Shown in pieces: positions 32,011-44,129 of a stretch of DNA of 64,000 bases. Under the pieces are notes generated by a model that saw only the letters and a program-made list of their open reading frames with translations, did not search any database and was not told the DNA's origin. Position 1 is the stretch's first letter; each line of letters starts with the position of its first letter. Source of the stretch: Lingula anatina (lineage: Eukaryota > Brachiopoda > Lingulata > Lingulida > Lingulidae); contig NW_019775469.1 in NCBI RefSeq assembly GCF_001039355.2, forward strand, positions 599,859 through 663,858. Direction: 5' to 3'. Both the position numbers and the translations under genes were made by a program.

Positions 32011-33919
32011 TGCATTTAGGTGGTTAATACATTAATATCGGCAAATATAGTTTTGTTGTGCAAAAATATATATGTAAGTACAAAAGAAGGTTTTACATAT
32101 ACTTTGTTGAATACAATCAGTCCTAAACAAACATTAGCATCAAAAAATAAAGAATAATTGTTGACAATGTATTTTTTTTCTTCCAATTCAATGTTCCAGG
32201 CACCAAACAAATTTTGTACACACAAGTCACAGCCGAGTTGTCCATTGTATTGTTTGCAGTTCCTTACCAAAGCCCGTGCAGGGCTGTCTGTGCAACAGAT
32301 GAATGGAAATACGTTGAACCCCTTGAAAACTGAATGCATTTTCTCCTAGTTGTGAGCTTTCATCGATGAATTGATGGGCTTGCTATGTCTAAATGAGACC
32401 AATTTTAATTTTAAAAAAGAACACTTTCAGAGTGAAGATATGGAGGAAGTTCATTTACGAAACACTGCCCTGGGGGGGGGGGGCATAAAAAGAATGTAAT
32501 TTAAATTTAGATAGTCAACCAAATTCTCATGTCACCGTTGTATATGTCTCAATAACAAATCAAAGAAGCTGCATGAGCAAGGGAAAAAAAAGAAAAAGCA
32601 GAAAATATATCAAAATTACCATCAAAATGGCATCTATTTCTGTGGAATTCCGACCCTACCGCTTTTTAGGAACAGTTTGTTTAGGGTTTGAATGGATGAT
32701 TGAAACAGAAAATACGCCTACTGCAAGAAAATATATTAAACAGAACGTGCGAAAGGTTATTTAAATAAAAAATTATTTGAAGTCACTGAAAAATGATCAC
32801 AAAATTACCTTCACTAATGTTACATGATGTGTCCAAGCCCAATGGAAACTTAATTTAATCCTATCTTTCCATATTAAAACTCTTCAATGCGTCCAAGGTA
32901 GTGTGTCGGTTAGCTTGTGTCATGAAGTCCATGCAAATATCAGTTTTCTTAAAAATTTCACATTTCTTGCTTAACAAGGTTGATTTTTCTTCATTGTGTC
33001 CCATGTAACGTTAGTTACATTGAAACTTCAGAGATCGATTTTTATTAGATGATTTTAAAATGCCACGTGAAAATTATACATCGATAGCGATCTGCTTCCA
33101 TACTCACTAATTGATGACGTCTCACACACGAATGGCTTCTTTTGCACACTGGAAAGCCAGGTAAAACTGCAACGTGCCCCATTCTAATAACAAGTAATGC
33201 AGTGACACTGGAGATCAGATGCAGGGCACAGGTGTACTTCCCTCGATTTAATCGCCTCGGGACTGTTTATGGAGATCTTCTTTGTATGAAGGAGGGAAAT
33301 ACTGAGCTTCGTTTCATTTTTCTTCAATTGATTAACTATTGAAAAATATACATGTGTACTGATTAATTCTTACCATCCAATTAGTAGGGTGACTTCGTCT
33401 GAATTTTTCATTATGAAAATCTGACAGAGGAGGCACATTGCAAATTGTTTGAAATTCCAAATCAAGCCTTAACAGATAAAATCACCAAATATTGTACCAA
33501 ATATCTTTTGGCATACTAAATCAAAATGAAGTTATAATAGCTCGATCTTTGGAGAATTTACCCATTTGACAAAAAAAAAAAATTGTGGAATTCCAGGATT
33601 TTCTAGATCCTAAGGTGGCACAGGATCCCTGCTGATTGAGTGTTTTGTTGTATAATTAAGTTTCTGAGATTAAAAAAAAAATGGCTGCCTTGCCAAACTT
33701 GCCCACCTGTATGGCAACTCTGTGGTGATCAATTGGCATACAAGAATTATCTCTGAACACCCAGCTCAGCATGGCATGGCTTGTTGGCCTCTTCACTGTA
33801 CATTGCAATCAGGCACAACAAAACAGTAACCTGATTTGACAGCACTGAAGTCAAAAAGACCTACCTGGATTTAGGCTATTGCAACCTTACGTCTTGGATC
33901 TTTCAAAAGAGAATATTCA
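32011..33919. other. No gene seen; short relic of the 20.2-kb element
   Basis: Non-coding, with a G run at 32472. Near 33405-33425 the sequence ATTATGAAAATCTGACAGAG resembles the unit ends of the element at 20203-22015. Confidence 0.45.
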
Positions 33920-34008
33920 NNNNNNNNNNNNNNNNNNNNNNNNNNNNNNNNNNNNNNNNNNNNNNNNNNNNNNNNNNNNNNNNNNNNNNNNNNNNNNNNN
34001 NNNNNNNN
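33920..34008. other. Assembly gap (89 N)
   Basis: A run of N characters of unknown content; the true gap length may differ. Confidence 0.98.
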
Positions 34009-37000
34009 AGGAGGCACTTCACTTTCTTTTTGGCATATCTTGCTTTCTTCTCACTTGTGGACTCTTTCAGGGAGTCAGGAAGACGTGTTATACACTTCAT
34101 ATTATGTTCAGTTGCCTATCCAAATAAGGTATGAAAATGTTGCCAGCATAATCATCCAATGTGTTGACACAGGCAGGAAGACTGTGGACAATGGTTGCAC
34201 CATGTAGCACCTCACAGTCATGTGTTGGTGGTTGATCTGGTTGTTCACATGGCTCGGGGCTTTCAAATATCTGAAAGTGAAGGAGGGAATGACAGGTCCA
34301 CCTAAAGGACAGGAATTTCCTAGAAGTTACAAAGTTTTGCATTGAGATATATAATTGACCATATAGTCATGTTATTCTGTACAAATTTAAGTCTGTAATT
34401 TTTCTCAGGATTGATCTTTCTGTTGGCTTTTCTGAAGAGAGCTGAGGAATTCTTCTTGGTAGCAATATGAATAGACACAATGCATCCATGGAAGAGACTA
34501 TCTAAAGAAACTGCTGGTGTTGCTTCTAGCTTGTCCATCTGAAAATGCTGGGCTTTCAGTCAAATCAAAACCTTGGCCTGTACTTCTCTTTTTACCATAT
34601 TGTTCTCCTGCTCATGGGCCTGATTGTATGGGATGGCTGAAAACAATTGGCTGTTTCAGAAATGAGCCAGTTTGAAGCATTTTCAGTCCTGCACAGCAGA
34701 GACTTAAGGACAGACACCTACCTGGCCTAGTAAATATGGGCCAAGGCAAAGAAAAGGTGCTGCTTGATCCAATGCTTCAACATGAAAGGGAAATACTTTC
34801 TCCTTATGGACTCTGATACACAGTAAATGAAGGTTTCAATATTTCATGATCTGATCCTAGAACATGAGTGTTGGCCAGATTCTTATGTAGCCCAAGCCTT
34901 TTCTCCAAGAGAAGATGGAAGTTTTATCATTTGAACCTCTAGTGATCCAAGATATTGTACAAGGTTAAGTGCAAGATGATAAGCATCACCTACTTGTTCT
35001 GAGCCAATTTGAGACCTTCATAGAAAGAAGAGATCTGTTCAGTATCAGGCCTCTAAGAGATGACACCAAGGGTCTTCTGGATTGTAATTTCTGTCTTACC
35101 TCCCCCCCCCCCCCAAAGTATTAAAATGTACCCCTTCACCTTGAGACTTTGTTCATTAATTACTATAATTGCACTCACTGTACTAAATAGTGGCTGATCA
35201 AAAATGGTTACTGTTACTGGGATTTGGCCTGGATTCAGAGAGTCAAAAACATTCATGCCGTGCTTTATTTGATTGCTTTTCTTGTGGATTTTTAAATCCA
35301 CTGATAATTGACTTTTACATTATTTGTGTAATGTTCATATATACATGCAGGATATGTTTATTTGAAATTGTGCACTTGTCATGAAAAAACACTGCAGTAG
35401 TAAAATAGGTCACATTAAAAGCTCCCATTTATCTACAAATTTTCTGGCCGGCTGTATTTGTTAATAAAGGAGGTTTCTTTGGAAAATCAGCATGATTGAA
35501 TTATTTTTGCATAACTTCTTGATTACTTTTTTTTTTCAAGTGTCATGTCTTTTTGTTTAAGTTTTTGCCCCATGAGAGCAAAGCTCTTTTTGTTTTTACA
35601 TAAAATTTGCTGCCTGGCTATGTGTTGATTAGCCAGCTTCATAACGAAAATTGGTATGATTGGATTATTTATGTGAAAGGTCTGATTTCTTTATTGTCTT
35701 CAGACATGATCTGTTTCCAGGGATCCACGGAGTTCTGCACTTTTTTTACCTGACCTCGGAGCTTATAAAATTTAAAAAAATAGGTTAAGTTTTTTTCCCA
35801 TGACAAATGCTCAGAGGTATTTTCTAAGACCTCGGCTCATGTTTGATTTTTCACTTTAAATTTGCTGAGTGACTCTATTTGTTATTAGGGCAGGTTCAAT
35901 TTGAAAATCAACACTATTGAATATCCTGACAAAATTTGATTATTTAAAATAGATATTATTGCAGTGCTTTTTTTGCTATGTGGTATCTGCATATTTACCA
36001 GCTTTGCTGTCCAGTCTTATATGGGTCAAATAGACTTTTGACATCTGACTTTCAATTGACTTTCAAACCTTAACTTTGTGACCTGGTACATTCATTAAAA
36101 GGTATATAGGGTAGACATTGCAAAGACACCAAAAGTAAGTTTCTTTATGGAGAATTATCTGAGATGTGTATATTTTTTATATAATGCCATAAATTGGTTA
36201 CCTTGAACTATTTGCCCAAATTGGGTTATTAACCAGAGAGGTAGGAGACTAGTATGATTTAGTATGTCAAAAGGTATCTATATATGTACACCTGCAAAAT
36301 TCGGTGTTTTTATCCAGCTTGCTGCTAAGTATAGATGGATGTCCTTAAAAATCTATCATGTGCTGAGATTGTGACTGGTTGTGATTGCATTGTGTCCGGC
36401 ATGCACCACTGTCACAATCTATGAAAGCAGGGCAAATTATCTCTTATTCATTTCAGTACTGTTTACAAATATTAGTAATTTATGAAGATAAATTGAAAGT
36501 GTAAAGTAACCATGGAAATCTGAAGTCGATAATGATGTTTTTTATATATCAAAGGGGCCAGTAAGAGAACACCTACCAGCATAAATTCATGGTAATCTCT
36601 ATTAAAATATACAATACTTCTTAGTACTTCTTTACAAGTATCTTATTGTTTCTTATCAATTTTTGTTGAATTTGCCCATTTGAATCTAAGTTTTCTGTGG
36701 GACCAGCTATATTGTTCTATAATACTGTTTGCATAAGCAGATGATCTTCTGGAAAGAACAGTCTGTTACTTGTATGAACTATTTACTTGGACAAGCTCTT
36801 GTTTAGTTTCTGCTAGCTGTAAATTCAAAAACTTGGCAGATGTTGGGAAATCTGACATAACATTAGAGGCTACTTTGCCTGGTGTTTCAAATATGCCTCC
36901 AATGAGGTACAGGTTATCAATTATAAGTGCAATCTCTACCCGTATTTTAATAGATCATTGATTGATTTTATTTTAAATATTAAACTATTTAATGGCAGAT

Positions 37001-38890
37001 AACATTAATTTCATTTTCGCGTAACCCTACTAACAAAAACACATATTTTAATTAGCATTAATTAATTGAGCATGAATTGAATTTTGTTAAATGGCGATAT
37101 CATTATAGGATTCTGGTCATGTTGAAATCTATTTTTCAAATTTTGTAAATTCAGCACTCAATCTATACACTATATATATGTTTGCATTAACACCCACCTT
37201 TTAAAAAGTATAAAAACTATCTATTAGTAGAAAAAATTATTTTTGTTAACCTTACCTCAATATGCAAAGATGAAGCAACAGATCTGGGTCACGTGATTCT
37301 GTGACAACATGTAAGATAAAAGAGAAGGGTCGGAAAATTCAAGATTCCAGGATCAACGAATTGCGAAATAATAACTGTAAACTGAGGAAACAAGTTTGTG
37401 GTACACATAAATAATTTAACAGAAAACAAATGATAACCATGTCAATTTAATAATTACACATTGTGTTGATCCCATAAAATGAATCTGAATATTGGGATTG
37501 TAATCAATGATAGTGTGGATCGTATGAAGGACGGCAGAAACAATGGAAGCTGGTGAGGTCACTGCTGGCCTGATGTCATTTTCTCCTAGCTGACAAAAAA
37601 ACTACATCAAAGTTGGGCAGAAGAGTCCAAAAATTGGGATCATACAAGAAACAAGTGAGCATTGCTCCCCCTGAGCAATAAAAGTTAGTTGTGAGGCCAT
37701 CAACACTAAAATTGTTTGGTAGGGATGGCTCCTGGTGTAATCGCTTTAAACTNTTAAAGATGTCCAAGTTATCATGGTCTTGCATACTTAAAACCTGTGT
37801 GCTCCTCGGATGGAAATGTCCCTCTATTTTATATACAACACAGGATGGAATAACCATTCTCTTTTTCCTTCCTAAATTATGGTGGATCTACCTTGTTAAG
37901 GAGCAATAAGCTATGTAACGAAATAACCTGGAACAAATGTTCATAAGAAAATTTTAGGGAGGAATGTATGAAGATAAAAATGCCACAGCCACAAAACAGA
38001 CCGTGTGATAATTGTAATTTAATATTTGTTTATTTATTTTATACTTGTTTATTTTTTACATTTAATTTTTTAGCACTTATAACATATACTAAGAATAATG
38101 AAAAACAGTGCTTGTTCATATTAATCATTATGTCTGACTCGGTAATTTATTTCAGCAATATGGACATGTACGTAAAAAGGACTTAGAATAAAAGTAAAAA
38201 AAGTTACTTGTTGATGGGCACATTGTCATCAGTTGTTCCTTCCTGTTCCACGTTCTGGTACATATTAACTTCAATCATGTCTCTGTTAAGATACACACTG
38301 GTGAAGGTATAGCCATGTGCAATGCGTGGTGCAATTTTCATTTTCTAGTCTGTCTTCTATGGGGCTCAGCTCATGACAACATATGCATTCTAGCCCATCA
38401 GACATTGGATGACATGAACAACACAAACACCTGGAATATATTTTTGAATAATAAAGAGAGATAAATGTCCAACACTTCAACTGAGCTGCATTGTCTACCA
38501 GTGAGATGACTTTTCAAACTCCTGATAACAGTACATACACATTCAAATCTCTTACCCGAGGAATCTAAAACCTCTTTAAGCCGTGTGAAGCCATTTTCCT
38601 GTTTATTCAATTCTTTAACCTGCTTGGCTCTCTACTCTGGTGGCCTGTATGTCATCATCAGACCACGTGACCACATAGCTCATTAACTCCCCGACTGAGC
38701 AAAAAGGACATTTTTTAAAGCCTAATTTTTACAAAATGAGCTTTTAATTTGTGTATTTTGCATAAAGATACGTATCATTAGCAGGACATGTTTTCTGAAG
38801 AATGTGATCTGTTCAAGCCATTCTGATGGTCTGGCGCGAAACCTTTAATTTCAATTTTGTATAACCTATTTGTGGATAAATAACTCATAG
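34009..38890. other. No gene recognised
   Basis: AT-rich sequence with a C run at 35102-35115 and an isolated N near 37752. Short frames lack splice sites and recognisable domains. Confidence 0.5.
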
Positions 38891-38893
38891 TCT

Positions 38894-39110
38894 TTACTGT
38901 TCAATCACCACTGGCATGACTTTTCTCAGGTGGACAAGGTATTTCTTACATTTCTCGTTGTCCACAGTTCTCCAAAAGTCTCTTAGACCTGCAGCCAACT
39001 CTTCTTTTCTTTTGGGTTTGGTGTTTCCTCAGGTGATGTTTTAACACAGAATTCTGCATTCATCAGGCCTGAAAAGATTCCAAGTTTGGTTGCACCCCTT
39101 TTGGAGATCC
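38894..39110 (-). pseudogene. Tc1/mariner-like transposase remnant, internally deleted
   Basis: After an AG preceded by a pyrimidine-rich run, the minus strand reads ISKRGATKLGIFSGLMNAEF, then after a frame break and deletion GLRDFWRTVDNEKCKKYLVH, LRKVMPVVIEQ and a stop at 38896. The first block is the region around the second strand of the DDE fold and the second is the C-terminal tail of Tc1-like transposases known from marine animals. The catalytic middle is missing. Confidence 0.6.
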
Positions 39111-39766
39111 CTGAAAAAAAAAACATAATTTAACATGATTTCTTTGTTTTATTTTGCGAAAGCACATATACCAGGTAATATCTCTAAAGTTAGTTATTAG
39201 TATTAATCATCAAACCAAAGGAATAATGCAGTTTTGGTTCCACAACAAACATTTTCTTTATTGGACTCTCTTTTGGTTTGAAGAATTGCGATGCTGAGTT
39301 TCTCAGGGAGACAAAATGGGTGTTAGAGTCATTGGCGAGGGTGGACATGAAGGGAGTAATAAATCTTCAGATAAAAAACCCCACAGTCCTCGAGCATGAA
39401 ATAGATAATTGCGTGTCAAATCACTGGAGGTTGTCACATGAACAGTAAAGACAAATACATGTGGGATAAGAAAATCATTTTCATCATACGTAAATTATAT
39501 TAAATTATATTTTTTACCTTGTACTCTGGAAATTTAACCACTTCCAAAAGGCGTGTGTACATGGGACATCTAAACTTCATGGACACTTGGGAGTTCTGGC
39601 ATTTTGAAAATACAAAGTCGGACTCCTGATCGTTTATCTGAAAATGAAATTTAGCACTAGTAGCTATAAGCTTTTGGCTTTTGTCCCCCTTCCCCCTCCC
39701 ATGCAACAAATTATATCCCTTTTGAATAGGCTTTAACACCAATGTTAATAAAATTAAAGCCCTATA

Positions 39767-39894
39767 ACGTATATATTTTAGCAACCTTGTCAGCTTTCAC
39801 AGCAGCAATTATCGCCATGGACCTGATAGAAAAAATGCAGTCAAGGCGAAAATTGCTGCTGTGAAAGCTGACAAGGTTGCTAAAATATATACGT
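39767..39894. repeat. Perfect 44-bp inverted repeat (hairpin)
   Basis: The arms 39767-39810 and 39851-39894 are exact reverse complements (ACGTATATATTTTAGCAACC and onward), separated by 40 bases with further imperfect pairing. Both ends are ACGT. Confidence 0.95.
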
Positions 39895-40492
39895 GATGGC
39901 AGTCTGTGATGATTTCACTGAAGATCATGAAAGGTATCACGTCAAATTCTAACCATCCAAATAAAGTAACTTGTCTTTGATTCTGTAGTGCATGCTTAAG
40001 ACACACTTCTTATTCACACCTCAAACAATTAATCCCTTTACTTTTTCATTGACAAATGCGTTCCTTGTCAGATTGGTGCTAATTTCAGTGCCAAATTTTC
40101 AGCCTACACATGGAAAGTGTAAGTGTTGCACCATGTTGGTCCATTTTTCTTCATTCTCCTTTGATCTTGATCTTGACCTCTCACTATGATGCTACAGTGC
40201 CACTGGAATTTAACCTTACCAGAAGGCCCCATCTCTTTTCTTAACTACATTAAAGTCTAATCTGGACATGCATGGGGCAATAAACATCATATCAGGAAAA
40301 AATAAAACCATGGATTTATGATTTCTCTCCATACCCCTGAGCTAGAAACTGTCTTATCCACTCCTCAAACAATTAAGTGTCTGTCTCAGCACAGTACCGG
40401 TTTCCATAGTATTGTCAATGTGCAGGGGCCTTGCGTTCTGTGTTACACTTTTTACAGACATATACACAGATGAAGTCTTTTTGTATGCCCTT

Positions 40493-40726
40493 TTAAATAC
40501 ACCCTTCCTCTGCCTTCCTCTTCCTGTAATGTTGTGCAGAGTATGGAACTTTAGAAACAGAAATCTGTTCAGTACTAGTTACTGTTGTCACAGGCAGGGG
40601 TAAAACAAGAAGGGGTGGCTGGGGCAAAAGTGGTCTCAAAGGTGCAGTTGGAGCCTTAGTTGGCCTTCCTCTTTTTTTGGGAAGTGAAGCAGTGCCTGCT
40701 GTGTTTGGTGGAGTGACAGGCCTCAT
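40493..40726 (-). other. Proline-rich frame with an AT-hook
   Basis: The minus-strand frame has PKKRGRPTKAPTAPLRPLLP, an AT-hook core (GRP flanked by basic residues) followed by a proline-rich stretch. AT-hooks bind the minor groove of AT-rich DNA. It lies downstream of the Mutator-like exons on the same strand, so it could be a late exon of that transposase or a relic. No clear splice sites define it. Confidence 0.3.
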
Positions 40727-41437
40727 TTCAGTCTATTTATTGTTGGATCTTTTTTTTCAGTTTTAATCTTGATCTTTTATAATGTATGCCTTGTGTGAAA
40801 CCATGGATACAGTAGCAGTAGTAGTAAAATTTTACTAGTATGCATGCACTGTACATTACTTTTGCCATTTGGCTGAATATGGGTATTTCTAGATTAGATT
40901 TGCTTCGTCATCTACAAAAAAGTTCCCTTTTAGTACTTATTTCTAATTTCAATTAAGGAAATGGAAATATTACTTGCTTTTATCAAAAATATCTCTGTGA
41001 ATGCACGGCAAGAATTGCCATCCCGTTTAGACTTACTTTCCTAAATTATTGCATGTTCACGGATTGTGATCAGTGCATTTTAATCAAAATATCAATAAAA
41101 TGGATAAACTCCACTTGATTCTTTTTGTCTGTAAGACATCTGCAATAGACGATATCTGGGGGAAGAGGTGATTTGAGGCTCATGTAGTAAGACTGGCTGT
41201 GGCACTTGTCCTGACTCCATTTCTGCATCAGTTGCAGGCAACTGATACACTTCACTCTGCAACTGCAATCTGAAAGTAATATTTAAAATCCTACATTGTT
41301 AAAAGAGATTACAATAACAATTTGCATTAAGACCAAATGGCACAAGATGTATTCTTTAATGTGATGAATTATTTTCTCTTTTTTTAATGTTCCCAAAAAG
41401 ATTTTTTTTTTCTTTAGCAGTGGGAAAGTCTGCACAT

Positions 41438-41535
41438 GAACACTTACATCATCCTCCGTGCATGTTGGCATGTTTGCATTTTCACTCCACTTTCTCATCT
41501 GCTCCTGATTTGTGAAAGTCCTTACTTTCCTATAC
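41438..41535 (-). other. Putative unrecognised exon
   Basis: The minus strand reads YRKVRTFTNQEQMRKWSENA, then NMPTCTEDD, ending at a good donor GAT|GTAAGT. It lies between the Mutator-like exons and a cysteine-bearing frame (41070-41280: CSCRVKCISCLQL). The family was not identified; it could belong to the same transposon gene. Confidence 0.3.
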
Positions 41536-41910
41536 AACAGATCTTCTTTTTTTATTTATTTTTTTTTTTTAGTTATCGATTTTTCTTACAAATACTTCTG
41601 TCAATTAACTTAGATGATTCGATTAACTCTTTCACCCATTTATTAGGTATACAGAAAGGAAAAAGAAAGACGAATAATATTTAAGATTTCATGATGCTTT
41701 TATTTGAGCTGTACATGCGCCAATGTCTGTAACTTTAGTGAAGTATAGACACCAAAACTACATAATGTGAGTCTTTTCACTTCTGGCAATGAACAGGTTA
41801 ATCGCATAAAATGCAGAATAAAATTACTCGAAAAAACAACCTATGCTGATCTGAGCAATTGATTTTCCAAAAATAAATAACATGATGCCTAGGTAATAAA
41901 AAGCACTTTT

Positions 41911-42167
41911 TCAAGTACCTAGGCCATTCCACTCACTTGTAGAAACTGTTTTACATAAAATATAACTGGGATGCACCAACTTTGTCATATTTGTCTGGTT
42001 TTGTGTTAAACCCCGAAGGCATCCTTGCAACAGCACTGGATCAGACAGATCATCCATGATCGGCTGGATAGCCTCAATGGCAGCGGGGGGCAGTGGCTTT
42101 TCCACCATGCGATAGGTATCCGTGCCACAAGCCTTGTCCACATGCCATTTGCACCAGCTACTTTCTC
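41911..42167 (-). CDS. Mutator-like transposase exon 3
   Basis: After ATTTTAG the frame reads ESSWCKWHVDKACGTDTYRM, then EKPLPPAAIEAIQPIMDDLS, DPVLLQGCLRGLTQNQ. These are the PLPP, LSDPxLL and C-x-x-x-TQN blocks of the family. After TQN the expected Asn-Glu continuation is lost (reads TNMTKLVH) and the frame ends at 41911, so the C-terminal part is probably degraded or spliced differently. Confidence 0.65.
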
Positions 42168-42484
42168 CTAAAATGAAAAAAAAATAGTAAAATAAAATAT
42201 GAATGGACAACTGATAGGAAGGCAGAGAAAACTATTTCCTTTAAGTAGCAAAAATTTGATTTGTATTGAATTCTTTATAAAGACTCAGTTACACCAGACA
42301 TTCTGTAACTGTTGTAAGTAAGTTTACCCATATATTAAATCCAGATATCTATATATAAACATATTACTTACCAATAGCATTTTTACACATCTTTAAACCA
42401 ATGATATTTATATAAAAATACATGTAAAACTATTTCTGTATTCCATTAATCTATGTACAAAAGGGCTGAGGCTTTTTTTTTTAC

Positions 42485-42655
42485 CTTGAGGACACAAACT
42501 GTGATCAGCTTCCTCACTATAATGCATGGGAATGGCTCTTGTCTCCCTGACCATGCCCTCCAGGTTCTGCAGGTTCCTTCTGATTGCCAGGCCATAAAAA
42601 GTCTGCATTGAATCAATGCGTGCCATTGTGAGCCGGCCTGTACCCTTTCCCATCA
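42485..42655 (-). CDS. Mutator-like transposase exon 2
   Basis: The frame reads MGKGTGRLTMARIDSMQTFY, then GLAIRRNLQNLEGMVRETRA, IPMHYSEEADHSLCPQ, ending G|GTAAAA. The acceptor AAACTAAG at 42656 gives phase 1 in and out. The alternative acceptor at 42669 would hit a stop or change frame. Gly-Arg-Leu-Thr, Tyr-Gly-x-Ala-Ile-Arg and the closing Cys-Pro are family blocks. A second copy of the end of this exon lies at 50666-50755. Confidence 0.7.
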
Positions 42656-43011
42656 CTTAGTTTCATACCTACACATAAAAAAAAAAACAATTTACCAATA
42701 CTGTAAAATGAATTCTAATTATTTGTGATATATTATTTTACTTTTATTTGTTAAAGCAGTAAAGATATTAACTACAGTTCACTGATATTAATTTATGCTC
42801 CCATGTACTTGCAATTGGGAATTCCACTAATGACATCAGGAGAGGCTATGGAATTTAGACGAACAGTTATAGGTACTAATTAGAATCATTAAGAAAATTT
42901 ATAAAGAAAGAGAGAGAGATAATCTCAGTTGTAAATATGTACTTATAAAAATATTATATGCGTATTCTTCTACTAGAAAAATATTATATTCGAAATATAC
43001 AATAGGCCTAC

Positions 43012-44125
43012 CTTTGGTACTTGTGACTAATCGTCTTACTCTTAGTCTGGATCCCATTCTCTTCTGTACGTGACCAACACACTCCTCCTTCACCAGGGCG
43101 ACTTCTGGTCCGTATGGCTGCTCTCTCTTTGGACTCGCCCGGAACGCCGAACTGTCCCCATCTTCAACAAAGGGATTGTATCGAAGGTTATACAGCTCCA
43201 ATGATCTGTTATACAGAACTGATACGCCCTCCGCCTCCATGGCTTGTGCCGACCCATCGTGATTCTGAGGGCACTGAGCAAAATGTTTCAAATGAAATTC
43301 TCTCTCTTCTGCGGCAGTGTGTGGCTTGCTATTAAAACTCACAAGTTCTGCATGTTGTGCACATGTAGTGTATGTCGAGCACCTCACCTGTGTCAACCGA
43401 GATCGCCGCCACGAAGCCATGTTTCGAATTACTTCTAGTTTGCCACTTCTGATTCCACAGTCTACTACTTCATTAATGTCCACATCACTTCCGTGGAGCA
43501 GTTTTTTTACCCGAATGGCAGCTGCCATCATGCTCTCACTTGCAAGTTCGCGAGATTTGTCCCCCAGAGCTTGAGTGTGTTCCAGCCAGCTATGGCTACA
43601 TATTGGGGGCAGCATAGACAAGTAGCCACTTAGTTTTGCTGCAGAAGTGTGGCCTTCTCCGATTGCACGCATTCCGAGAACACTCGCCCTGTTTACTTCA
43701 AAAAAACGTCCCATCTTCCTCGAAGTTGAGGTCCAGCCCTCTTCCGGAATACCGCCGCAAACGGTGCAAATCCACATCATTTGACATGCCCAACCTTGCC
43801 GTTTCTGTTTACTTTCGACCAACACAACGTCACCGCCACACACACTACAAACACAAGACTTGTTGACACTTTCTAACAACTGTCCACTGTGCCAAAGCCT
43901 GTACCCAGTAGCCACTGTTTCTTCCTCACGATCACTGTCAGAAGACTCCAAGGGCTGTTCTAAGTCCTTCAGAATCTTATGAGCGCTCGCTCCAGGTAGA
44001 TACTCTCTCTCGTCATCCGACTAAACAAATACCGGTTTTCCCCAACCGCCGCACATACTCTCTTTCAAAATTTTCTTTCTTTCCTCTGGAAATGGCCTTT
44101 TAACACGAACTTTTCTCTTCTCCAT
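43012..44125 (-). pseudogene. Mutator-like transposase exon 1, one in-frame stop
   Basis: Largest coding block in the window. The ATG at 44125 begins MEKRKVRVKRPFPEERKKIL; a TAG at 44023-44021 interrupts, then the same frame runs to the donor AAAG|GTAGGC. Blocks in order: a zinc-binding-like CVCSVCGGDVV with ICTVCGG, FEVNRASVLGMRAIGEGHT, a helical middle, HFAQCPQNHDGSAQAMEAEG, EDGDSSAF and ECVGHVQKRMGSRLR. These match the Mutator-like transposase domain widespread in invertebrates. About 370 codons with one stop and conserved intron phases suggest a young copy. The TAG could be a real inactivating mutation, a sequencing error, or the true start could lie downstream of it. Confidence 0.75.
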
Positions 44126-44129
44126 AGCG

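Noticed and set aside
34097-34342. Possible exon reading ESPEPCEQPDQPPTHDCEVL on the minus strand
   Set aside because: There is an acceptor-like CAG, but no donor, partner exon or recognisable family.
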